Positions 36,048 through 44,299 of a stretch of 64,000 nucleotides of DNA are shown piece by piece; positions within the stretch are counted from its first letter, which is position 1, and the number at the start of each line of letters is the position of its first letter. Location: assembly GCA_035295745.1 (NCBI GenBank), contig DATGIL010000110.1, positions 1 through 64,000 of the forward strand. The letters run 5' to 3'. Below the pieces are notes generated by a model. That model was not told the DNA's origin, searched no databases, and was given only the letters and a program-made list of their open reading frames with translations. Both the position numbers and the translations under genes were made by a program. The stretch is from JAIQFL01 sp035295745 (GTDB lineage: Bacteria > Acidobacteriota > Terriglobia > Bryobacterales > Bryobacteraceae).

Positions 36048-37343
36048 CTAACGGCCGCAGGCCGTGTGCAGGGCGTGGGCCGTATCTTCGTCCAGCACCC
36101 CTGTGAGGGGCAACCCGTGGCTCTCCTGGAAAGCGCGGAGGGCGCGCACGGTGTTCGGGCCCATGACGCCATCCTGCACCACCCAAGGACCGAGGATTTG
36201 CGCCAGGCATGCCTGGGCCCAGGAGATGCGGTGGTTTTCCGGCAAACCAAAGAACCAGCCGCGGTCCCACTTCATCCGCCCGCGCACAAACGGTTCATTG
36301 CGGCGGAAGCGGTATTCGCTCTCGCTCTCGCCCTCGCCCGGCCTGCCGGTTTCGGCCTCGAAGAGGAAGGGCCAGCGGCGATCGCGGAAAGGGTGTTCCT
36401 CACGGCGGCGTTCCTCGCGATGCCGTTCTTCACGTACACGTTCCCGGTGCCCGAATCCCCATTCGCCCTCGCCCTGGCTGCCGGTTTCGGCCTCGAAGAA
36501 GGGCCAGCGGCGCTCGCGGAAGGGATGTTCCTCACGGCGACGCTCCTCGCGATGCCGTTCTTCCCGGAGACGTTCGCGCCGTCCGAAACCCCATTCGTTC
36601 TCGCCCTGGCTGCCGGTTTCGGCCTCGAAGAAGGGCCAGCGGCGCTCGCGGAAGGGATGTTCCTCACGGCGGCGCTCCTCGCGATGCCGTTCTTCACGGA
36701 GACGTTCGCGCCGTCCGAAACCCCATTCGCTTTCGCCCTGGGTGCCCGTTTCGGCCTCGAAGAGGAAGGGCCAACGGCGATCGTGGAGCCGGTGTTCCTC
36801 ACGGCGCCTTTCCTCGCCGAAGCGTTCGCGCCGTTCCCAGCGGCGCTCACCAGGGAACTCCGCCTCCTGCGAGGTTCCGATCTCATGGCTTCCGCGATGG
36901 CCGCCTCCGCCCCCGGCGCCCTGGCCACCGCCTCCCATAGGCGGAGGACCCGAGGGTGCTCCTGGCGGCGGCGCTCCCCCTGCCGCGTCCGCTCCCTGTC
37001 CGCTACACGCCGCTTGCAGAGCAGCAACGGTGTTGGGATCGAGCAGTCCGGTCGGGGGTAACTGCTGCTGCGTCTGAAAGGTCTGCAGCGCTTGATGGGT
37101 CTGAGGATTCCAGAACCCGGTTTGCGGGATTGACGGATCCATGATTTGCGCGAGACATCCCTGCGCCCATTGCATCTGCGGATCCGGCTGCACTGGTGCG
37201 CCTCCGAATATTCCATGCCAGCGGTGAAAGCCTCTCCCGAAGCGGCGCCGAAAACCGCCACCCGATCCGCCCCTCCGAAAATTCCTTCCGCCCCCGCCCC
37301 AGCGCATGGGGCCATGACCACCCTGCCCTTTCCAGCTGCTCAT
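36048..37343 (-). CDS. Peptidoglycan-binding protein with four charged 44-residue repeats
   Basis: 431 aa. Peptidoglycan-binding (PG_binding_1-like) domains lie at both ends: about 56-113 (WAQGCLAQIMDP...TGLLDPNTVAALQAAC) and 372-431 (WAQACLAQILGP...GVMGPNTVRALRAFQ). Between them are a Gly/Pro-rich linker and four repeats of ~44 residues (about 168-345), each running from Arg/Glu-rich RREERRREEH to WPF(L)FEAETG. The DNA of the repeats is itself tandem (132-135-bp steps). No Sec signal peptide: the N-terminus is Gly/Arg-rich (MSSWKGQGGHGPMRWGGGG). An AAAGGAG ribosome-binding site precedes ATG 37343. It is last in the cluster. Wall binding by the end domains is an inference from family; the repeats are unrecognised. 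Confidence 0.8.
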   Translation of the reverse strand: MSSWKGQGGHGPMRWGGGGRNFRRGGSGGGFRRRFGRGFHRWHGIFGGAPVQPDPQMQWAQGCLAQIMDPSIPQTGFWNPQTHQALQTFQTQQQLPPTGLLDPNTVAALQAACSGQGADAAGGAPPPGAPSGPPPMGGGGQGAGGGGGHRGSHEIGTSQEAEFPGERRWERRERFGEERRREEHRLHDRRWPFLFEAETGTQGESEWGFGRRERLREERHREERRREEHPFRERRWPFFEAETGSQGENEWGFGRRERLREERHREERRREEHPFRERRWPFFEAETGSQGEGEWGFGHRERVREERHREERRREEHPFRDRRWPFLFEAETGRPGEGESESEYRFRRNEPFVRGRMKWDRGWFFGLPENHRISWAQACLAQILGPWVVQDGVMGPNTVRALRAFQESHGLPLTGVLDEDTAHALHTACGR

Positions 37344-37469
37344 CTCTTTGCTCCTTTCGTGCTGTGGTGCGCGCCGCGACCCGGCGCGGCCGACCGGTTT
37401 CCATTGAGTTGTGTTGTCTTTCCCGCGGCGCGCCCGAACGTCCCGGGTGCTGCCGCCGGCAAAGAGGAA

Positions 37470-37861
37470 TCAGACCGATTGTCTTTTCCAAAGCTCGGAA
37501 AAACTTGATGGAGTGAAGTTGCCGCGGGCGAAGCCGGTCTCCTGCTGCGGTGCGGCGGCACGTCCCTGATGCTGGCCTTGTCCCGCTGGGCGCTGTCCCG
37601 CAGGCCGCTGTCCGGTGGGCGCCGGCGATTGTCCGGGCGTGCCTTCCGGCGGTTGTCCAGTGGGGGAAGCCGCATGTTTTCCGCCCGGTCCACCCGGCGA
37701 CTGAGCCGCCGCCCCCGCCGTCGGTTGTCCCGACGGGCCGGCGCTTTTGCCGGGAGTTCCCGACGGTCCAGCGAGAGTTTGTCCCGAACCACCGGCGCGC
37801 GTTCCTGGCGATCCGGAGGGCGCTGGTCCGGAGGCGCCTGCGTTGCGCTTCCCGGTGCCGG
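37470..37861 (-). other. Low-complexity coding-like DNA, frame unresolved
   Basis: The 518-bp gap between the Pro-rich gene and the peptidoglycan-binding gene is not ordinary spacer. One minus-strand frame, ending at TGA 37470, encodes Gly/Pro/Gln-rich sequence (PTGQRPAGQRPAGQGQ) but has no start codon, so it would need a frameshift from the upstream gene. Another frame, GTG 37792 to TGA 37340, is Arg/Asp-rich and overlaps the next ATG (ATGA). Either a frameshifted continuation or a separate basic protein is possible; I favour the Gly/Pro/Gln frame on composition. Confidence 0.4.
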
Positions 37862-38290
37862 CTAGCGGCGTCCCGTAGCAGGCTTTCCGGATGGTCCGGG
37901 CGGCGCTGCTCCCGGCCTCGCTTCGGGTCTCGCACCAGGTCTCCCTTCCGGCCTCGTGCCGGGCCGCACGTCGGGCCGCGCCCCTGGCCGGGCTTCGGGC
38001 CCAGCCCCGTGTCTTGGTCCTCCCGGCTCTCCTACTCCTCCCGGCCTCGGTCCAAACTGCCCTGGCCGCGGTACGCCGGGCGGTGGACCCCAGGGACCCA
38101 CGGGCGGTGCGCCCCACGCACCCGATGGCGGGCCTGCCCAGGGAGCCGCCGGCGGAGCAGGCCATCGTCCCCACACAGGAGGTGGCGGAACCGGTGGCAT
38201 GCCTTGCCACGGCCGATCGAGCCAGTGCCATCGATGGTTGCGGCCATGCCGCCACCCGCGTCGAAAATCTCTACCTTGTCCTGGAAACAT
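37862..38290 (-). CDS. Pro/Gly/Arg-rich low-complexity protein
   Basis: 142 aa starting MFPGQGRDFRRGWRHGR, then PPVPPPPVWGRWP and proline-tryptophan-rich segments, then (R/E)ARPGARPE-like repeats. It has no signal peptide or recognised domain. ATG 38290 has a GGAGTCGGAGG region just upstream and lies inside the end of the PLP-enzyme gene (20-bp overlap), indicating co-transcription. A frameshift may cut it short, since similar composition continues in another frame beyond its stop. Confidence 0.5.
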   Translation of the reverse strand: MFPGQGRDFRRGWRHGRNHRWHWLDRPWQGMPPVPPPPVWGRWPAPPAAPWAGPPSGAWGAPPVGPWGPPPGVPRPGQFGPRPGGVGEPGGPRHGAGPEARPGARPDVRPGTRPEGRPGARPEARPGAAPPGPSGKPATGRR

Positions 38291-39368
38291 TGCCTCCGAC
38301 TCCTTTCGCTTTCCTTCGAATGCGCGCGCCCGCGGATGCGAGGATCCGGGCTGCCTGGTCGATCTCCTCGATTCCGTGGCGCGCAGTAAATACAAAACTG
38401 ATTCGCGGACGCCCATCGCCCGGGTCGCGATGCAGGATGGACCGAACACCCTGCCGGGTGAGAGCTGCGTGAAGCGCTCGTGTATCCACCTGCGCTGGAA
38501 ATTTCAGCGGCTGGACCGGAAACAAACTCCCGGCCACCACCAGATCGGGTACTGCCTGTCGAAAGCGCGAGACGTGCGTTGCGAGGCGGCGCCGCAAGCC
38601 ATCGCCCCAACGCCGGTTCATTTCGAGCGCGCGGAGCGCCGCCGCCATGGAAGCTGCCGAAGGCGGACTGCAATGGACGAGGCTCGCGCTGTTCTCACGA
38701 AATTCGCCCATCAAAGACCGCGATCCGCCAATCATCGCCACGGGAACGCCAAAGGCCTTGGCGAGCGAACTGACCACCACCGTCCGCGAATGACGCAGAT
38801 TCGAGTGGCGTAGTGAGCCTCCTCCTCCGTTGCCGTAGGGATCCAGGCTGGAAGGTTTCCTGCCCAGCACACCCAAGGCCTGTGTGTCGTCCACAATCAG
38901 CAGCCCGCCGGCATCCTCCACAGAGACGGCGTACTCGCTCAGCGGAGCAGGCGTGCCGCGGATGGGACAGAAACCATCCGTGACAATCACGGGCCGCGCA
39001 TCGTGCGAGCCGCGCAGCGCCTTCCGCAATGCGGCTGCATCATGCGCCGGAAACGTCCGCACGCACACACCCGAAGCGGCCGCCCGATCGGTTCCCCAGC
39101 GCGCGATCGGATACGCCGCATCGTCCACCCAGATGGCCACATTGCGCGTAGCCAGCATCGCGAATAGATCGCAGAACAGGTGCAAGGTCGAACTGCCCAG
39201 CAGAACCCGTTCGCATCCGGTCAGGGCCGCCAGTTGTTCCTGCGCCTGTACCGTTCCTGGAAGCGCTTCGAGAGCGCCGGGCTTGCCCAGCGTCAACTGC
39301 GGCCAGCCCGGCAGATTCCATGATGCATGCTCGAAACCCAGATAGAGAGCAGAAGTGAAATCCAGCAT
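38271..39368 (-). CDS. PLP-dependent alpha-oxoamine synthase-like enzyme
   Basis: 365 aa fold-type I PLP enzyme resembling BioF/KBL (8-amino-7-oxononanoate synthase, 2-amino-3-ketobutyrate CoA ligase). Motifs: IVDDTQALGVLG (the PLP-ring Asp strand with D-x-x-x-x-G-V-x-G) and the Schiff-base lysine in VSSLAKAFGVP (about 203). These enzymes join an amino acid to an acyl thioester. It is shorter at the N-terminus than BioF (~390 aa). No biotin genes are nearby; it sits inside the envelope cluster, so a product used by that system is possible. The start ATG 39368 has GGGGAG upstream. Confidence 0.75.
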   Translation of the reverse strand: MLDFTSALYLGFEHASWNLPGWPQLTLGKPGALEALPGTVQAQEQLAALTGCERVLLGSSTLHLFCDLFAMLATRNVAIWVDDAAYPIARWGTDRAAASGVCVRTFPAHDAAALRKALRGSHDARPVIVTDGFCPIRGTPAPLSEYAVSVEDAGGLLIVDDTQALGVLGRKPSSLDPYGNGGGGSLRHSNLRHSRTVVVSSLAKAFGVPVAMIGGSRSLMGEFRENSASLVHCSPPSAASMAAALRALEMNRRWGDGLRRRLATHVSRFRQAVPDLVVAGSLFPVQPLKFPAQVDTRALHAALTRQGVRSILHRDPGDGRPRISFVFTARHGIEEIDQAARILASAGARIRRKAKGVGGNVSRTR

Positions 39369-39381
39369 CTCCCCTTAAGGT

Positions 39382-41364
39382 TTACCGCGCCCGGTGCATC
39401 GACGCACGCTTCTGCAGAAGAATCCCGGGAATGGTGGCATCCACCTTGTCGGTTGCCGTCTCGGCGGTGAGGTCGACCCCCGTGGCCGCGCGATAGGCGT
39501 GCAGATATCCCTGAATTTCGGGACGGAAGAAGCGCGCCCAGTTGATCGCCGAGTACTCGTCGTTATCGGCAATCCAGTCGCCGTAGCGAATCGACAGAAG
39601 GAGTTGCTCGCCGTAGACCGCCAGGTCGCGGAAGTGGCTCACAGTCACGTCCGTCCAACCCTGCAGCGTCTTCATGGTATCCACTTGCGATTCCCAGGGC
39701 TCGCGGTAAGGAACCATGACGCGTCCTTGCAGGAACGATCGGATCTCCGGCCGCGCCAGCATATACTGCGAGAGCATCATCTCCACGCGCGCCGTCCAGG
39801 GAAGGTCGCCGAACTGATTGTGAGCGCCTTGAGCGAGGATGAGGTGGACCTCCCGCAGCGCATTGAGTAGGGGGAAGCCGTCCGCGATCACGGTGGTCTG
39901 GAAATCTTCCTTGAAGAAGATGGAGGTCTGGTGCAGCAGGTTGTGGAACGCCTCCAGGAATTTCGACCGGCTGTCCGCGCCCTGGATGCCGGCGGTGGCT
40001 TTGCCGTAGAGCGTGAGACCGTATTGATGGTCATACTCAAAAGCACGCCGGCGCACCGAGAGTCGATTGAACTCGTCCTGGATGTATCCCCACAGCAGGT
40101 TATTGAGAGGCCGCAAAGGATCGATCTCCAGGTTCGCCAACGGATCGCGCTCTCTGCCTCCGCGCATGTTCTGGAAGCGCCGCGTGATGGCATTGATGGT
40201 CTGCACGAGCATGCCTTCTTCCATCCAGTAGGACCACATCAGCTCGATGAGGCAGGGCTCGTTGATGCGTTTGGCGAAGAGCAGACTGCTGTCGGGATCC
40301 TTCTTCTGCAATTCAGGGAAGGTAGCCCTGACAATGCGCGTGATATAGGGAAGCTGTGCGCGCTCCTTGCCGAGGTACTCATAGAGCTTCATCTCGATCT
40401 CGTCGATCGAGAACTTCTGGCCCAGCCGGCGGCTGTCCAATTCGGGATCGAACTGGGACTGATGATCCTCGCGACGGATGCGGACACCGCATTCCATCAG
40501 CAGGAACAGCTCGGTGAGGTGCTTGAGCGTCTGATATGCGGCCACGCCGTGCATGTGAATGCCGAGTTCGCTCAGATCTTTTTCCACCCGCCCGCGTGCA
40601 TCCTTGGGAAGCCCCGGAGGAACCTCAAAGCGGCGCTCTTCCCAGTTCAGGGCGCGGTTCATGAAGTCCTGATAGCGGTCGAACGAGAGCGCGCGGCTGC
40701 GGTCGCGGATGGCCACCCACAGCGCCTGGTCCAAGGTGGGATCGGAGGCCGGCCGTTGGAGCCGCACGTTAACGGCCGGTCCCTTGATCGCGACGGCTCC
40801 ATCGACGCGGGTTGCTTCCGGCTGCCAGGACTGAATTTGTGCGCTAATCCTGCTGGAAGCGTTGGTTCGGGGCTGGCCGCCCTTCTCCGAAAAGGACGCC
40901 TCACACAGCAATGATCCGGCGCGCGGTAAGAGTTCAATGGCATTGGGGACGACCATTGAGGGCGCAAAGGGCGTGGGAGGAGTGCATTTCCAATCGGTCA
41001 CATGGATCCGATTGTCGCAATTGGACTTAAGCTGAATCATACAGCGCTGGCCGGCGATTAAGGCAGCGGCTGGTTCCCACTTGCAATCGCACTCCTGGAG
41101 AATCACCAGCTTCGCATCGAGACCCAAATCCCAGTCTCCCGCATCATAATTCTGACCCTCCACTACATTCATGGGTCTGTCCATCGCCTCAGTGAAGTGC
41201 TTACACCGCAACAGCCACTGGCCCGCGGAAACACCGGTGATGGTGTATGTGCCGTCATTCTGAGTCGTATCGAAAGCGACCGTTCGCCCGGCCTGGTCGA
41301 TTACCTCGACCCTGGCGTTGATGATGGGGCCTCCAGAGTGCATGAGTCTGCCGTTGATATTCAT
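39382..41364 (-). CDS. Large protein with transthyretin-like N-terminal domain, otherwise unrecognised
   Basis: 660 aa. Residues 1-80 form a carboxypeptidase-regulatory/transthyretin-like beta sandwich (INGRLMHSGGPIINARVEVID, NDGTYTITGVSAGQWLLR). A Cys-containing beta segment follows (ECDCKWEPAAALIAGQRCMI), then a ~430-residue mostly helical part with no motif I recognise (e.g. LPYITRIVRATFPELQKKDP, LRPLNNLLWGYIQDEFNRL). No signal peptide or transmembrane helix. The ribosome-binding site AAAGGAGAAG precedes ATG 41364. It lies in the middle of the envelope cluster, 13 bp before the PLP gene. Function unknown; it may be a structural or scaffold component. Confidence 0.65.
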   Translation of the reverse strand: MNINGRLMHSGGPIINARVEVIDQAGRTVAFDTTQNDGTYTITGVSAGQWLLRCKHFTEAMDRPMNVVEGQNYDAGDWDLGLDAKLVILQECDCKWEPAAALIAGQRCMIQLKSNCDNRIHVTDWKCTPPTPFAPSMVVPNAIELLPRAGSLLCEASFSEKGGQPRTNASSRISAQIQSWQPEATRVDGAVAIKGPAVNVRLQRPASDPTLDQALWVAIRDRSRALSFDRYQDFMNRALNWEERRFEVPPGLPKDARGRVEKDLSELGIHMHGVAAYQTLKHLTELFLLMECGVRIRREDHQSQFDPELDSRRLGQKFSIDEIEMKLYEYLGKERAQLPYITRIVRATFPELQKKDPDSSLLFAKRINEPCLIELMWSYWMEEGMLVQTINAITRRFQNMRGGRERDPLANLEIDPLRPLNNLLWGYIQDEFNRLSVRRRAFEYDHQYGLTLYGKATAGIQGADSRSKFLEAFHNLLHQTSIFFKEDFQTTVIADGFPLLNALREVHLILAQGAHNQFGDLPWTARVEMMLSQYMLARPEIRSFLQGRVMVPYREPWESQVDTMKTLQGWTDVTVSHFRDLAVYGEQLLLSIRYGDWIADNDEYSAINWARFFRPEIQGYLHAYRAATGVDLTAETATDKVDATIPGILLQKRASMHRAR

Positions 41365-41476
41365 GATGATCTTCTCCTTTCACTCGTACTCCCCGGCGGG
41401 ACAGGCCTTGGCCGTCCGCAGCCGGATCTGAAATCAGGTCCAAAAACGAAAACAGGACAACACAAAAACCCCAGTG

Positions 41477-42763
41477 TCAGGACGCGATTGCGCATCCGGC
41501 AGCCGCCTGCAGGGTACTCCATAGTGCCCAGTGCGACAGGAGTTTCCCGAGCACCGCGCTCTCTTCTTCGGGCGTAATGCTGCCATCGATGCGGCCCTGT
41601 CCGATGGCGGCAAATGTCACGATCGGCCGCGTCTGATACATCTCCTGAGGCGCGTGCCTCCAGCGCCGCAGCAGTTCCTGCAGCCGCGAAGGCTGCAACT
41701 CGACGGTATCGAGTGCCTGCCGGACTGAGTGCCCACGGAGTGCCGGCGGGCGATGATCCACCAGCAACGTCACCAGCTCGGGAATCGTGCGCTCCAGCAG
41801 TTGCATCACTTCGCGCTGCTGCGGCGCGGCTCCAGAGCGCGGGTAGTATGATTCCCAAAGCTCCACCAACTGGCCCCAACCCGGCTGCGGATAAAACGCG
41901 TTGCCCATTGCCGCGCTGAGCTTGACCCGGATCCATGGAGTGGGGTGCGGATCTCCGGTATTGACGCGAAACACAAAAACGCGCGGCAAGCTGACCACGC
42001 TCATCAAGCCGAGTGTGGATGCAATCCCCACCCGGCCGGCAGCCCACAGATCGGCGACGATTTCGCCGATCCAGCGCTCCCACAGTTCCCAGGCCAGGCG
42101 TTCCGAGGGACGCTCCTGCGCCTTGCGCCGGAGCACCGGACGCAGGGACTCGACCAGGGAAAGCAAAGCCGCGGCCTGGTGCCCAACTTCGTGAACCAGC
42201 GAGGAGGCGATCCCGCTGCCCACCATTCGCTCGCGCGGAATTTTGATGATCGCCACCGGATTGTCGCCGCCGCCCGGCAATCGGGTGCGGGAGCGCCGGA
42301 TCGCGGCGCCCATCCCGCGATCCAGGTAGCAGACGATCGGCGGCGAATCGTAATAATGTCCGTGCAGGCGCAGCGCGTCCGCCGAAACCACGTCCAGTCC
42401 GGAGAGCCAGACTCCCGTCTCGTTCTCGCTGCGCTGCGTGATCACGTTCTCGAAGAGATCGAAATGCGTAAGCACGCCGGTGAAGCGAAGGCGCAGACTG
42501 ATGAATTTCCGCTGGGCGGTTTCGGCGTCCGAGCCAGCACCCTCGGGCGACTTCAGCCAGTCCAGGAAGCGCTCCACCAGAGAGCGCAACTGCCATCGTC
42601 CGACAATGAGGAATCGTTCGATGGCGGTCTGCGTCTCCGGCAGCAGACTGGCTGCGGGAAGCATCGACTCCTGCATGGCCAGCGGTTTGACCCGGGCAAG
42701 CCGCGTCAAGAGGGCGCGCGCTTCCTGTTCCAGCATCCACGAGGCAAACGGCGGCAGCGGCAT
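41477..42763 (-). CDS. HExxH metallopeptidase-like protein
   Basis: 428 aa, mainly helical, with HEVGH at 191-195 and a following GEIVADLW (Glu234) about 40 residues later: the zinc-ligand layout of gluzincin-type metallopeptidases. The rest is not recognised. It has no signal peptide, propeptide or membrane segment. The start ATG 42763 lies 6 bp after the upstream paralogue gene, and a 112-bp gap separates it from the next gene. In this cluster it could process the glycine-zipper proteins or attack an envelope target; neither is shown. Confidence 0.7.
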   Translation of the reverse strand: MPLPPFASWMLEQEARALLTRLARVKPLAMQESMLPAASLLPETQTAIERFLIVGRWQLRSLVERFLDWLKSPEGAGSDAETAQRKFISLRLRFTGVLTHFDLFENVITQRSENETGVWLSGLDVVSADALRLHGHYYDSPPIVCYLDRGMGAAIRRSRTRLPGGGDNPVAIIKIPRERMVGSGIASSLVHEVGHQAAALLSLVESLRPVLRRKAQERPSERLAWELWERWIGEIVADLWAAGRVGIASTLGLMSVVSLPRVFVFRVNTGDPHPTPWIRVKLSAAMGNAFYPQPGWGQLVELWESYYPRSGAAPQQREVMQLLERTIPELVTLLVDHRPPALRGHSVRQALDTVELQPSRLQELLRRWRHAPQEMYQTRPIVTFAAIGQGRIDGSITPEEESAVLGKLLSHWALWSTLQAAAGCAIAS

Positions 42764-42769
42764 GGCGAA

Positions 42770-43426
42770 TTAGACCCCCACGAGAACGATGCGTTCTCCG
42801 TGCCGGTACCAGCGTCCATGATGACCCCGTCCGCCATGATGGTGGCAGCCGCATCCCTGATGGTGACCGCCCGCATGGTGGCCGCCCGTCAGGTAAGGCA
42901 CGATATGCGGCGCATGGACCTTGGCGGCTTCCACTATGGCCGTTTTGGCAATGGTGTGCGGATCTCCCGGCCCCATCTGGGCGGCATTCTTGGTGGCCTC
43001 CGTCGCCAGCTTGACAAACTGGTGGGCGGCTTCCCACTCGCGTTCCTCGCTTTCGGCTTCGGCTTCGAACAGGCCGCCCGCAGCCGATCCGAGCGTTCCG
43101 CCGATCTGGCCGCCGACGGGTCCGCCGATGTAGGTGCCGAGCGCGGTCCCGGCCGCCGGAAGCAGTTGCTTGGCTACATCCTTGAGTCCGTTACCTAACG
43201 CCTGCCCGGTTGGCGAGCTGATGAATTTGCCCACCGTGTTGGCCACGCCGGAGATCACGTCTCCGAGAAAATTGTCCAGCTCCTGCTCGCTGCCGACTTC
43301 CATCAGCCCGGCGGCGAGGTTCGCGTTCTCTTCTTCGTTCAACACGGTTTCACCCATGGGAGGCGGACCGTATCCGCTTTCATTCTGGGCGTACCCAATC
43401 TGAGTGCGATCGATATCGTGAGTCAT
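42770..43426 (-). CDS. Glycine-zipper protein, paralogue B (C-terminal GRWYRHGERIVLVGV)
   Basis: 218 aa. An acidic N-terminal region (LNEEENANLAAGLMEVGSEQ, ELDNFLGDVI) is followed by FISSPTGQALGNGLKDVAKQLLP and a glycine-zipper helix pair (GTALGTYIGGPVGGQIGGTL), then FEAEAESEEREWEAAHQFVKLA. A His/Gly-rich stretch (HHAGGHHQGCGCHHHGG) precedes the final GRWYRHGERIVLVGV. The N-terminus is not a Sec signal. Glycine zippers often insert into or oligomerise in membranes. ATG 43426 has AAGGAGAA upstream. It is paralogous to the gene immediately upstream; the His-rich tail is unique to this copy and could bind metal. Confidence 0.75.
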   Translation of the reverse strand: MTHDIDRTQIGYAQNESGYGPPPMGETVLNEEENANLAAGLMEVGSEQELDNFLGDVISGVANTVGKFISSPTGQALGNGLKDVAKQLLPAAGTALGTYIGGPVGGQIGGTLGSAAGGLFEAEAESEEREWEAAHQFVKLATEATKNAAQMGPGDPHTIAKTAIVEAAKVHAPHIVPYLTGGHHAGGHHQGCGCHHHGGRGHHGRWYRHGERIVLVGV

Positions 43427-43445
43427 TTCAGTTCTCCTTAGTGGT

Positions 43446-44093
43446 TTAAACGCCAAACAAAATAATCCTGTCCCCTTGTCGAATCCATCTGCCCGTGCGG
43501 CGCGAGTTCCGATGGCCCCGGCCGCCGTTCCTCTCCAGGTCGAGCAGGCCCGGCAGATAGAGGCGTGCCGCCTCCCTCGCCGCGTGGTGAACCGTTTCCA
43601 GCGGATCGGCTCGCGGATCGGCATCGAGCGAATTGGCCACGGTCTGGCTGGCGAACCGGATGAACTGCCGGGACGCTTCCAGGTCGCGATCCTCAGGGCT
43701 GAGTCCTTCGAGCTCGAGGCCGAGCAGGCTGCCCGCCATCGAAGCCAGATTGCTGCCGATCATCCCGCCCGCAGGACCGCCGACTACGGTTCCAAGTGCT
43801 CCGCCGGCGAGTGGCAGGGCCGTTTTGGCCACGTTCTTGAGCACGCCGACCAGAGCCTGGCCCTGCGGCGATTTGACCCATTTGCCGACGCTGTGGCCGA
43901 TGTTGTGAATCAGCTTGCCAAGAAACTGCTCCATCTCGGTGTCGCTATTCAATCCCAGAAACTCGGCGGCCAGTTCCGTCTCCTCCCCCTCGGTGAGGAC
44001 CACGCCGCGAGGCTCTGCGGGAATCTCACCGAGTCCCTCGGAGAATTCCATCTGCGGGGAATAGTCAGTAAGCGGGTTGGAATAGGTGCTCAT
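43446..44093 (-). CDS. Glycine-zipper protein, paralogue A (C-terminal GRWIRQGDRIILFGV)
   Basis: 215 aa, first gene of the minus-strand cluster. It aligns end to end with its neighbour: ELAAEFLGLNSDTEMEQFLG, WVKSPQGQALVGVLKNVAK, the zipper GGALGTVVGGPAGGMIGS, DRDLEASRQFIRFASQTV, and the final GRWIRQGDRIILFGV. There is no signal peptide. GGAGGAC lies 7 nt before ATG 44093, and a -24/-12 promoter match sits 48-63 bp upstream. Function unknown: pore former, envelope structural protein or exported effector are all open. Confidence 0.75.
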   Translation of the reverse strand: MSTYSNPLTDYSPQMEFSEGLGEIPAEPRGVVLTEGEETELAAEFLGLNSDTEMEQFLGKLIHNIGHSVGKWVKSPQGQALVGVLKNVAKTALPLAGGALGTVVGGPAGGMIGSNLASMAGSLLGLELEGLSPEDRDLEASRQFIRFASQTVANSLDADPRADPLETVHHAAREAARLYLPGLLDLERNGGRGHRNSRRTGRWIRQGDRIILFGV

Positions 44094-44140
44094 TCTCGCG
44101 TCCTCCTTTGGAATCAGTTCCGTTTTGCGCGGAACACAAA

Positions 44141-44156
44141 TGCACGGGTCTCGCCA
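44141..44156 (-). promoter_or_regulatory. Sigma-54 (-24/-12) promoter match for the envelope cluster
   Basis: Minus strand TGGCGAGACCCGTGCA: GG and GC dinucleotides at the required spacing, with TGGC and TGC kept. The -12 GC is about 49 nt from ATG 44093, the same distance as in the candidate at 50521-50536. Confidence 0.55.
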
Positions 44157-44200
44157 ATTGCGAAGACTTTGAAAACATAGGAAGTCGCGATGGGACCCCA

Positions 44201-44257
44201 GCGAAGCGGATTTCGGTTCGGCCGAAGCTCCCTGGTTTCGAGCGAAGCGTGCTTCGC
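44201..44257. promoter_or_regulatory. GCGAAGC repeats, candidate activator-binding region
   Basis: GCGAAGC occurs at 44201-44207 and 44242-44248 and inverted at 44251-44257, the last two forming GCGAAGC-GT-GCTTCGC. They lie between the two divergent -24/-12 matches, 45-100 bp from each, a plausible enhancer position. Binding is not shown. Confidence 0.35.
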
Positions 44258-44299
44258 CCGCCGCGCCGGCGCCGCCATATCTGCAAGTGACTTAGGAGT

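Noticed and set aside
37390..37440. TGGAAACCGGTCGGCC upstream of the peptidoglycan-binding gene as a -24/-12 promoter
   Set aside because: Spacing fits but the C of TGGC and the T of TGC are missing; the match is too weak.
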